Origin: Anaeromicropila populeti
GTDB lineage: Bacteria; Bacillota; Clostridia; Lachnospirales; Lachnospiraceae
Assembly (NCBI RefSeq): GCF_900112775.1
Contig: NZ_FOYZ01000015.1
Location: 1-64,000 of the forward strand
Direction: 5' to 3'
Length of the DNA stretch: 64,000 bases
Below the pieces are notes generated by a model. That model was not told the DNA's origin. It saw only the letters and a program-made list of their open reading frames with translations, and searched no databases. The translations under genes and the position numbers were made by a program. Shown here one piece after another: positions 27,501 to 34,531 of this stretch (positions within the stretch are counted from its first letter, which is position 1; each line of letters starts with the position of its first letter).

Positions 27501-29603
27501 TATAATGGGATAGATCGTTTTGAATTTAAAGTAAATGATGGATTGGCTGATTCATTAGCTGCAACAGTTACTATTAATATTACAGCAGTAAATGATGCAC
27601 CGGTTGCACAGGATAGAGTACTAAATGTGACAGAGGATGAAGATGAGCATGGAATGCTTTGGGCATTAGATGTAGATGGAGATGCTTTGAACTATCAAAT
27701 CGTGTCTGTTCCTCAAAAGGGCAATGTTTTTTTGGACGCAAATGGAAGTTATATCTATCTCCCAGCATTAAATGAAAATGGAGTTGACAGCTTTACGTAT
27801 CGGGTAACAGATGGAGTAGAATATTCTAATACAGCTACTGTAGTAATTACGATAGCTGAGGTGAATGACATACCATATGCTTATGATAAAAGCATTACAT
27901 TAGAAGAAGATGGAAGTTCAAATGGATCGTTGTATGGATTTGATGTGGAAGGAACCCCACTTGTATTTATTAAAACAAGAGAGGCAAATCATGGAACGGT
28001 TATAGTTGATTCAAATGGACTATATCACTATGTACCAAATGAAAATTATTTTGGAAGTGACAGTTTTTCATATAAAGTCAGTGATGGTGTAAATTTTTCT
28101 GAGTCGGCAGTTGTAACGGTTACAATTAACAGTGTAAATGATGCACCTGTTTGCCAGAATGCAGTACAAAGTGTATTAGAAGACGCTACATTAAATGGTG
28201 TGCTTTCAGCAAGTGACGTGGAAGGTGATACATTAACATTTTCTGTTGTGGAAAATGCTAAAAACGGTAGGGTTAGTCTAAATGAAGATGGAAGCTATAG
28301 CTATACACCAGACAATAACTATTTTGGAAATGACAGTTTTTCATTTAGTACTAATGATGGAACAGCTAATTCTAATGTTGCAGAAGTGAGTATTACAGTT
28401 ACAAGCGTAAATGATTTGCCAGAAGTTGCAGATATAAATAAAAGCGTATATGAAAATCAGTTAGTATATTTTACGGCAACGGATTTTACTCAACATTTTT
28501 TAGATGTGGAATCGGATGCGTTGACAAAAATTAAAATTACTTTTATTAATAATTTAGATTGTGGAACTTGGAAACTTGTTTCTGGCAGTACAAGTACTAC
28601 AATAGCAGCAGGACAGGAAATAGAAGCAGCTGATTTAAATAAAATTTGTTTTATTACGAAAGCAAATACCTGCGGAACTACTTATCTTTTATGGAAGGGA
28701 TCAGATGGAACTGGTTATTCTGATATGGAAGCAGGAGTAGAAATAAAAATAAAAGAAATGGATTCTACTGAGATAACACCAGTTCATAAAACAGAATCCC
28801 AAGATTTAATGATTTATAGACAAATTTCTTCCGATATTAATGGTGGCAATAAGCTAATATTAAATGCAGGAATATTGAAGGCAGCAAAGACTAATGAAAA
28901 AGGATTGTCAATAGTCGTAAAAGATAAAAATCAAAAAGAATGCTATACATGGATGTTTGCAAAGGATCAACTACTGAAGGCTGCTGAAGAAATGGAAGAT
29001 ATTAATTTAGGTATGCAGCTAAAATCACAGGAGGCTGGAGTGACAGTATCCTTTGAAGAGAATGACAAACTGCCTGTTTCCGCAAGAGTTAACATTAATT
29101 TGGAAGATCAGCCAGGTATAGTACCAGGAAGCAAAGTAAATGTTTATCACTACAATGAAACCACAAAAAAATACGAAACATTGCCATATAGTTCAAATTA
29201 TTATGTAAGTGAGGATGGAAGCGTTTCAATCAATATAGTGCAGGGTGGAACGTATGTCGTGCTTTCCAATAAACTGTCTGCTCAAACAGTTACAACTTTA
29301 AAAAATCAGATAAAAGTAAAATCAGAAAAAAGTAAGCTGAAGTTAGGTCAGAGTACAAAAGTAAAGGTAACGCTTCCAGTGACATTGCAAAGTGTAAAGA
29401 GTTTAAAAAGTAAAACGGACAGCAGTGCAATTGGAGCTGCAACTGTTTCTTATTCTTCTAGTAATAAACAGGTTGCTACAGTTAATAAAAGTGGTCAGAT
29501 TACATCCGTTGGTGTTGGAAAAACGATAATAACAACTACAATAAAATTATATAATGGACAGAAAAAAATAGTGAAAGAAACTATTATAGTAAGCAAATCG
29601 TAA
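24567..29603 (+). CDS. Large secreted multi-domain repeat protein (Ig/cadherin-like, FnIII, BIG2)
   Basis: 1678 residues with a signal peptide (basic start, CVIVLAAILINIIQF, cleavage near VHAAS at about 33). In order: a jelly-roll-like domain opening LVNPGGDAG; Ig-like domains to about 525; a fibronectin type III domain (about 530-620, PGKPSITAV to NAAGEGEAS); another Ig-like unit; six cadherin-like/tandem-95 junctions with NDAPV or NDIPV at roughly 90-residue spacing (about 827-1281); a linker; and a C-terminal BIG2 domain (SSNKQVATVNKSGQI). No LPxTG or membrane anchor is visible, so it is probably released or held by its domains. An adhesive or matrix role is likely. GGAGGT precedes the ATG. 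Confidence 0.88.
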   Translation: MRKRTLKVTCVIVLAAILINIIQFSPITKVHAASLDTNLLVNPGGDAGNSTANGWTGASGYNSNTNNLRSTAGGRTGNYFGTFSQGYVDSEINNYQDIDISSQAAKIDSSTLMVNFSGYYMKTGAKSGDYIKVKIQQFDGSGNELYNEEKSCGSTTTYSSISWEQFQIVEAVAAGARKIRITLLCFLTYPGGIGAYTYAGYDDMSVILYENGDIAPSVSQIADQSGDSGTQIGPFSFTASDMDNAVGTLTVSASSSNQLVITNSNINVSLSNGNGSISVTSTSGQTGTANITVSVSDGTKATNMIFKVTVYPNIQLGSNIVSNSDGTTLDGWTNSESRMYTNGGVFIVGSVSSGQSKYYVYQDIDIAKFGSIIDTGLLEFNSSYTNVQSGECKVEGYDGTGNLLWTKNSGTISSGTRKIRVTMGGSVGARIDNVSVVISNATVVSVINDQTLKAGATANNIPFTAVYSGSDITLTGTSSNNSIVNSSSITFEGSGYYRNISFTAQAGVSGTAEISVKVNGTVYRNFQVTVYTCPGKPSITAVTDSSDGIMVSFNGPASDGGSSINSYIVTSGDGSVTATGTYSPIKVTGLTAGNSYTFSVKAKNAAGEGEASDSSESIIFTSIPTVNTESITSITSTSAAINGNVVSDNGSAILERGIEYKKATDLNYTKVIFRTSTTGSFSIRISSLSNNTSYEVRTYATNAKGTNYSSVATFVTLNNMAPTINCSIDLCVINEDSSTADLGEINLTINDEETLADNLTVTASSNNKLLVPEDSAHIIVEGTGANRKIKIIPAKNQSGTAIITVTVTDEQGAFASDTFQLGVNSINDAPVALDSTISTFEDMPKGGMLSASDIENDVLTYQLVSGTSKGTITLQASGSYMYVPNKDVNGMDYFTYKVSDGNLYSSTVTVTIEITSVNDIPVANDSFFTINEDTEKTGALTGMDIDGNTLAFSKTVESLHGSVTINSNGTFQYMPDANYNGIDRFEFKVNDGLADSLAATVTINITAVNDAPVAQDRVLNVTEDEDEHGMLWALDVDGDALNYQIVSVPQKGNVFLDANGSYIYLPALNENGVDSFTYRVTDGVEYSNTATVVITIAEVNDIPYAYDKSITLEEDGSSNGSLYGFDVEGTPLVFIKTREANHGTVIVDSNGLYHYVPNENYFGSDSFSYKVSDGVNFSESAVVTVTINSVNDAPVCQNAVQSVLEDATLNGVLSASDVEGDTLTFSVVENAKNGRVSLNEDGSYSYTPDNNYFGNDSFSFSTNDGTANSNVAEVSITVTSVNDLPEVADINKSVYENQLVYFTATDFTQHFLDVESDALTKIKITFINNLDCGTWKLVSGSTSTTIAAGQEIEAADLNKICFITKANTCGTTYLLWKGSDGTGYSDMEAGVEIKIKEMDSTEITPVHKTESQDLMIYRQISSDINGGNKLILNAGILKAAKTNEKGLSIVVKDKNQKECYTWMFAKDQLLKAAEEMEDINLGMQLKSQEAGVTVSFEENDKLPVSARVNINLEDQPGIVPGSKVNVYHYNETTKKYETLPYSSNYYVSEDGSVSINIVQGGTYVVLSNKLSAQTVTTLKNQIKVKSEKSKLKLGQSTKVKVTLPVTLQSVKSLKSKTDSSAIGAATVSYSSSNKQVATVNKSGQITSVGVGKTIITTTIKLYNGQKKIVKETIIVSKS
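27046..28410 (+). repeat. Five tandem cadherin-like coding repeats
   Basis: Inside the large secreted protein, the NDAPV/NDIPV junction recurs at about 27046, 27316, 27592, 27865, 28138 and 28411, a period of 270-276 bases. Each unit contains a version of EDxxxxGxLxxxDxExDxLxF and DSFxYKVxDG. DNA copies are diverged, so this is an old protein repeat rather than a recent DNA duplication. Confidence 0.85.
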
Positions 29604-29620
29604 TGTAATATAGAGATAAT

Positions 29621-29662
29621 AAAATCGGCAGTTCTGATTAAGTTCAGACTGCCGATTTTGTA
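29621..29662 (+). terminator. Terminator after the repeat protein
   Basis: Stem AAAATCGGCAGT/ACTGCCGATTTT with an inner CTGA/TCAG pair, followed by GTAGTT. The T-rich right arm (ATTTTG) provides the U-tract; A-rich left arm makes it possibly bidirectional. Confidence 0.8.
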
Positions 29663-29683
29663 GTTAGTTCCTTTTAAAAAATT

Positions 29684-29712
29684 TTCACAGATGGTTTTAT
29701 TTATGTTATACT
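29684..29712 (+). promoter_or_regulatory. Candidate promoter of the restriction-modification pair
   Basis: TTCACA (29684-29689), 17-base spacer, TATACT (29707-29712), about 30 bases before the methylase start. Confidence 0.65.
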
Positions 29713-29743
29713 ATTGAAAGAGTAGAATGACGGAGGAATAGAC

Positions 29744-30589
29744 ATGAAACAGGATTCTTTAGTAGCACCAGCTTTAAAGTGGGTAGGTGGAAAGAGACAG
29801 TTATTAAAAGATATAGAACCAATGGTGCCAAAAGAATACTCCACTTATTATGAGCCGTTTGTTGGTGGTGGTGCGGTGCTGTTTGCTTTGCAGCCAGCTA
29901 AAGCGGTTATTAATGATGCCAATGAAGAGTTAATCAATGTATATATTACAATCAGAGATCAGTGTGAGGAACTAATTAACGAATTAAAATTACATGAACA
30001 GAATAATAAATCAGAATATTATTACGAAGTGAGAGGTTATGACAGAAACCAGGAAAAGTATACAGGGATGAGCAGGGTGGAGAGAGCGGCCAGGATTTTA
30101 TATTTAAACAAAACCTGTTATAATGGATTGTTTCGGGTAAATCAGTCTGGTCAATTTAACTCACCTTATGGTAAATATAAAAACCCTAACATAGTAAATG
30201 AAACGACATTAAGAGCATTACATCGTTTTTTGAATAGAAAGGGAATTAGAATTTTGTCAGGTGATTACAAGGAAGCTTTAAAGACAGCTAAAAAAGGAGC
30301 TTTTGTATATTTAGACCCGCCTTACCACCCTATATCGTATTCTAGTTCATTTACAGGATATACAAATAATGGATTTGGGATGAACCAGCAAATTGAATTA
30401 AAAGAAATTTGTGATAAACTGAATAAAAGAGGTGTGAATTTTTTACTTTCAAACTCGTACTGTGACTTTATTCTGGAGTTATATCAGAATTTTACGATAA
30501 AGCAGGTATCTGCCAAAAGGGCAATTAATTCTAATGCAAGTAAGCGTGGAGATGTGGAGGAGGTATTAATATCAAACTATGAAATCTAG
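29744..30589 (+). CDS. DNA adenine methyltransferase, Dam/DpnII class
   Basis: SAM-dependent N6-adenine methylase of the D12 (alpha) class. 281 residues: SAM motif LKWVGGKRQLL (13-23), YYEPFVGGGAVLF, and the catalytic DPPYHP motif about 190. The full length and motif order match Dam/M.DpnII, whose members usually methylate GATC; that specificity is inference. Its last 11 bases overlap the next gene, a putative restriction endonuclease, which indicates a type II restriction-modification pair rather than a solitary Dam. GGAGGAA precedes the ATG. Confidence 0.92.
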   Translation: MKQDSLVAPALKWVGGKRQLLKDIEPMVPKEYSTYYEPFVGGGAVLFALQPAKAVINDANEELINVYITIRDQCEELINELKLHEQNNKSEYYYEVRGYDRNQEKYTGMSRVERAARILYLNKTCYNGLFRVNQSGQFNSPYGKYKNPNIVNETTLRALHRFLNRKGIRILSGDYKEALKTAKKGAFVYLDPPYHPISYSSSFTGYTNNGFGMNQQIELKEICDKLNKRGVNFLLSNSYCDFILELYQNFTIKQVSAKRAINSNASKRGDVEEVLISNYEI

Positions 30590-31919
30590 TCTGTTAATGG
30601 AAACAAATGCAAAACTTCTTTCAAATGAAAGCAACTTGTCTAAGAATGAAGCGGCTTGGATTAGGCTGTTTGATAAGTATGATATTTTTAGTAAGGTTGA
30701 AAAAAATGGAGTATTTGAGATAACAGCCAGTCAAATTAAGGAATTTCGGGAACCTCGTCTTATGACGAAATTTGATACAGAAGAATCATTACCAAAATGT
30801 TTTGGAAAGGGAAATGGGAAAAAGCTTTCTATTTTACCTAATAGCCGGGGAAGCTATGTAATGGGGTATTTTGATTCTTATCACGCTATTCCTGAGATGG
30901 AGCGTTTTATTAAACATATTGATTTTCCAGAACATTTAGAAACTATTTCGAAAGAAAATATTAATAGTGAGGCAAATGTAATTAATGTACTGGGAGTAAC
31001 CAGTGTATTGGATGATTTTTTAGGGGAAAAGCAAATGGTTCAGACAATAAGCGGCAGGATGAAATCAGGAGAGTTTGAATTTGTAATACAAAATACAAAA
31101 AATCAGGGACAAGCTCTTATATCTGTGAGAAATGCCCAGATAGAAATAGATGCGGGTTTTGAAAATCATAATTGTGTATCTATAATTGAGGCAAAAAATG
31201 TTGTGCATAAGGATTTTATTGTCAGGCAGCTCTATTACCCTTTTAGACTTTGGAAAACTAAACTGGTAAAAGAGATTCGGCCTGTCTTTTTAGTATATAG
31301 CAATAATATTTTCAGACTAATGGAATTTGAGTTTACAGATGTGGAAAATTATAGTTCAATTAAATTTGTGAGGCAAAAAAATTATAGTTTTGAAGATGTT
31401 GATATTACAATGGACGATTTAACAGAGGTATATAATAGTACTAGAAGCAAGGAGGAAAACGACGGAATTCCATTTATACAGGCAGATAGTTTTCCTACGG
31501 TCATTTCATTACTGGAGCTTTTGAAGGAAGAGGATAAGACAATTTCAGAAATAGCAGAAGCAATTGGATTTGATAAAAGGCAGGGAGATTATTATTTTAA
31601 TGCAGCCAGGTATTTGGAATTGACAGAAAAATATAAAGCTGAGAATGGTATAGTGAGAGTAAGGTTGTCTGCCTTAGGAGAAGCTATTATGAAAATGCCT
31701 TATAAGAAAAGGCAGCTTAAATATGTAGAGCAAATGTTTACACATGAAATATTTCGGTATATTTTTATGTTTTTCCGACAGCAAGGAGAAGCGCCAGATA
31801 AGAAGTTAATTGCATCTAAAATCCGTGAGTTAAATTTGTGTGGTGAAAGTCTTGTAGAAAGAAGAGCCTCTTCTGTATCGGGATGGATAAAGTGGCTTTT
31901 GGCTACAATAAATAATTAG
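30579..31919 (+). CDS. Putative type II restriction endonuclease (PD-(D/E)XK)
   Basis: 446 residues. A PD-(D/E)XK nuclease core is visible around residues 185-215: EIDAGF, then about ten residues, then the strand VSIIEAKNVV giving D...EAK. The C-terminal part has a helix-turn-helix look (ISEIAEAIGFDKRQGDYYF, about 325-345), fitting DNA recognition. It overlaps the methylase gene by 11 bases with a GGAGGAGG site inside it, so the two are translated together. The gene resembles type II enzyme families paired with Dam-like methylases; exact recognition site unknown. Cleavage activity is inferred from motif plus context. Confidence 0.78.
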   Translation: MKSSLLMETNAKLLSNESNLSKNEAAWIRLFDKYDIFSKVEKNGVFEITASQIKEFREPRLMTKFDTEESLPKCFGKGNGKKLSILPNSRGSYVMGYFDSYHAIPEMERFIKHIDFPEHLETISKENINSEANVINVLGVTSVLDDFLGEKQMVQTISGRMKSGEFEFVIQNTKNQGQALISVRNAQIEIDAGFENHNCVSIIEAKNVVHKDFIVRQLYYPFRLWKTKLVKEIRPVFLVYSNNIFRLMEFEFTDVENYSSIKFVRQKNYSFEDVDITMDDLTEVYNSTRSKEENDGIPFIQADSFPTVISLLELLKEEDKTISEIAEAIGFDKRQGDYYFNAARYLELTEKYKAENGIVRVRLSALGEAIMKMPYKKRQLKYVEQMFTHEIFRYIFMFFRQQGEAPDKKLIASKIRELNLCGESLVERRASSVSGWIKWLLATINN

Positions 31920-31946
31920 GAAAGAAAGTAGGAAAGAAGGAGATAT

Positions 31947-32462
31947 ATGATTCATTTATATTGTGGTGATGGAAAAGGGAAGACGACGGCAGCAGTAGGT
32001 CTGGCAGTTCGTGCCGCAGGAAAAGGGAAAAGAGTTTTTGTGGTTCGTTTTATGAAAACAGATGATTCGGGAGAAGTTGAGGTATTAAAGGGGATAGAAA
32101 ACATAACTGTTTATCCTTGCAGCCAGTGTTATGGATTTACGTTTCAAATGGCAGAGAATCAACGAGAGGAGGCAAGGGGGTATTATTCTGCGGTATTAGA
32201 AAACACAATTAAAAATATGGAACTTCAGTTTTATGACGTAATTGTAATGGATGAGATTATGTCGGTGTATAACGAAAATTTTATTTCTCAAGAGAGGTTT
32301 TTGATATGCTTAAGGGAGGCACCGGAGGACCTGGAAATTATTTTAACAGGTAGAAATCCTTCTGAAGAACTTATTTCACTTGCGGATTATGTAACAGAAA
32401 TGAAAAAAGTAAAGCATCCTTTTGACAAGGGAATTGGGGCTAGAAAAGGAATTGAATATTAG
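31947..32462 (+). CDS. cobO: Corrinoid adenosyltransferase (CobO/BtuR type)
   Basis: Transfers the 5'-deoxyadenosyl group of ATP to cob(I)alamin or cob(I)yrinate diamide, making the B12 coenzyme. 171 residues with the family P-loop GDGKGKTTAAVGLA at the N-terminus, VVRFMKTD, a central DVIVMDEIM (Walker B-like) and LILTGRNP-type segment (EIILTGRNPSEEL). It has no cobalamin biosynthesis neighbour here and no cobalamin riboswitch was seen, so it may serve scavenged corrinoids. GAAGGAGAT precedes the ATG. Confidence 0.9.
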   Translation: MIHLYCGDGKGKTTAAVGLAVRAAGKGKRVFVVRFMKTDDSGEVEVLKGIENITVYPCSQCYGFTFQMAENQREEARGYYSAVLENTIKNMELQFYDVIVMDEIMSVYNENFISQERFLICLREAPEDLEIILTGRNPSEELISLADYVTEMKKVKHPFDKGIGARKGIEY

Positions 32463-32489
32463 AGAATAAACTGATTTGGAGGGACAAAC

Positions 32490-33428
32490 GTGATTCAGTA
32501 TGAGGATAAGATAAATAGAATAACAGGGTTAGTGGAACAAGCTATTATTGGGAAAAGAAGTATTATTGAAAAAGTTATGATGGCAATTTTGGCAAAAGGT
32601 CATATTTTAGTGGAAGACATACCAGGAGTTGGTAAAACTACGTTAGCAGTAGCATTTTCAAAGGCAATGAATTTAAAGCAAGTGAGGATGCAGTTTACGC
32701 CAGATGTGTTGCCAAGTGATGTAATTGGCTTTAATGTGCTGGATAGTCATAATAATATGGAGTTTAAGGAGGGAGCAGTATTTTGTAACTTATTTTTGGC
32801 AGATGAAATTAACCGGACCTCTCCTAAAACCCAGTCAGCCTTGCTTGAAGTAATGGAAGAAGGAAAGATTACAGTGGATGGACAAACTCGTTTGGTACCA
32901 AATCCATTTGTAGTAATTGCAACCCAGAATCCAGTGGGATCTATTGGAACACAGATGCTGCCAGAGTCACAGCTAGACAGATTTATGGTACGCCTTACGA
33001 TCGGGTATCCAGATATTCAGTCTGAAATTAATATTTTAAAGTCTAAGCAGAAAGAAAACCCTCTGCATAAGGCTCAAAATGTAATAAATGAGGATGAGTT
33101 ATTAGAAATGCAGGAGAGGGTAGATACTATTTATATTCACGATAAAGTTTATGATTATGTTGGAAAACTTGTTTATGAAACAAGAAACCATAGTATGATT
33201 GAATTAGGGGTAAGTCCAAGAGGAACAATTGCATTAATGTCTATGGCAAAAGGACGGGCATTTGTAAAAGGGCGGGAGTATGTAAATCCGGATGATTTAA
33301 AAAGCGTATTTAAGGATGTAGTATGCCATCGGATTTTACTTAACGCGCAGGCAAAATATAAGCAAATTAGTGTGGATGCAGTAGCAGATGACATCTTAAA
33401 TAAGGTGCCAGCACCCAGAGTTGTATAA
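32490..33428 (+). CDS. MoxR family AAA+ ATPase
   Basis: Chaperone-like ATPase. 312 residues: Walker A EDIPGVGKTTLA (about 43-54), MQFTPDVLPSDVIGF, Walker B LFLADEINRTSPKTQSALLE, sensor 1 VIATQNP, and the C-terminal GVSPRGTIALM lid. Start is GTG at 32490 with GGAGGGA upstream. It is followed by DUF58 and transglutaminase genes, the classic MoxR-DUF58-TGc arrangement, in which MoxR is thought to help assemble or activate the partner membrane proteins. Confidence 0.93.
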   Translation: MIQYEDKINRITGLVEQAIIGKRSIIEKVMMAILAKGHILVEDIPGVGKTTLAVAFSKAMNLKQVRMQFTPDVLPSDVIGFNVLDSHNNMEFKEGAVFCNLFLADEINRTSPKTQSALLEVMEEGKITVDGQTRLVPNPFVVIATQNPVGSIGTQMLPESQLDRFMVRLTIGYPDIQSEINILKSKQKENPLHKAQNVINEDELLEMQERVDTIYIHDKVYDYVGKLVYETRNHSMIELGVSPRGTIALMSMAKGRAFVKGREYVNPDDLKSVFKDVVCHRILLNAQAKYKQISVDAVADDILNKVPAPRVV

Positions 33429-33439
33429 GGGGGCACCCA

Positions 33440-34531
33440 ATGATTCGAAATTTGATACTTTATATAGTTTTTTCTGTATACGGAATTATTTTATCGGTTT
33501 TGTATACGGATTATGTAATTTTTATTTTGACAATTGCATTATGTTTACTGCCTATTGTTAGTTTTATTTTGACGCTGATTGCCAGCTGTTCATTAAAATT
33601 TTCTTTTGAGAATGAAAGTGTAAGGATTGAAAAAGGAGAAAGCTACCCATTATCTGTTTTGGTAGATAATAATTCTTTTTTTCCAATTGGAAAATGTAAA
33701 TTTTATCTGATATGCAATTATGGGGGTCAGAAAACAAAAATTAAAAGGAAAATAAAATTTTCTATTTCAAGTCGCACAAAGCAAAAGTTGGAAGTGAGAA
33801 TTTGCCCTGAATATTGTGGTAAAATTCAAATTCAGATTGCTAAAATACGAATTTATGATTATTTTAAAATATTTAAATTGAGTAAAAGAGCAGCAAATTC
33901 CTTTGAAGCGGTTATTTATCCAAAACTTCAATTCTACTTTTTAGAGGTAAAACATAGTAATTACTTGGTTAGGGGAGAAAGTGAGGAATTTTCAGATAAA
34001 AGGCCAGGAGATGATCCATCGGAGGTATTTCAGATACGGGATTACCAACAAGGGGACCGGCTGCAAAGAATACATTGGAAACTTAGTTCTAAAAAGAAAA
34101 CTCTTATGGTTAAGGATTTTAGTGAACCAGTTATAACAGAAACATTGGTTTTATTTGATTTGTATTGCAGTAATGAGGGGGCAAAAATGATGGACGAGCT
34201 GGATTCTTTGATGGAACAGGTGCTTTCGGTATCGTATTCCTTAATAACGCAAGGGCATAGACATTATGTATCATGGTATGATGCAGCGATAGACCAGATT
34301 ATTAGGAGAACTATTTATAAAGAAGAAGATTTCTATTTTCTCATGGAGGAGATAGTAAAATCAAAAACTTATCAAGCTAAGGGAGTGTTTGCAAAAAACT
34401 ATGCTGCACTTTTCCCAAGTGAAAAAATGACAAATGTATTTTATGTTGGAAAAGATAACGTAGAGTCTTTTGAAATGTTTGGATTAAAGCCAGAGGTGGT
34501 GAGTAAAATTGAAAAACAGTCAGTGGATTAA
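33440..34531 (+). CDS. DUF58 domain membrane protein
   Basis: 363 residues. Two transmembrane helices at the N-terminus (about 4-52), a beta-rich region, then the DUF58 signature: SDKRPGDDPSEVFQIRDYQQGDRLQRIHWKLSSK at about 190-223, given here by its key residues (RxYxxGDxxRxIHWKxS). It sits 11 bases after MoxR and overlaps the transglutaminase gene by 23 bases, so the three are one operon. Role not established; probably envelope related. Confidence 0.9.
   Translation: MIRNLILYIVFSVYGIILSVLYTDYVIFILTIALCLLPIVSFILTLIASCSLKFSFENESVRIEKGESYPLSVLVDNNSFFPIGKCKFYLICNYGGQKTKIKRKIKFSISSRTKQKLEVRICPEYCGKIQIQIAKIRIYDYFKIFKLSKRAANSFEAVIYPKLQFYFLEVKHSNYLVRGESEEFSDKRPGDDPSEVFQIRDYQQGDRLQRIHWKLSSKKKTLMVKDFSEPVITETLVLFDLYCSNEGAKMMDELDSLMEQVLSVSYSLITQGHRHYVSWYDAAIDQIIRRTIYKEEDFYFLMEEIVKSKTYQAKGVFAKNYAALFPSEKMTNVFYVGKDNVESFEMFGLKPEVVSKIEKQSVD

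Noticed and set aside
31920-31946. Cobalamin riboswitch upstream of the adenosyltransferase
   Set aside because: The gap is only 27 bases, too short, and the preceding gene runs directly into it.
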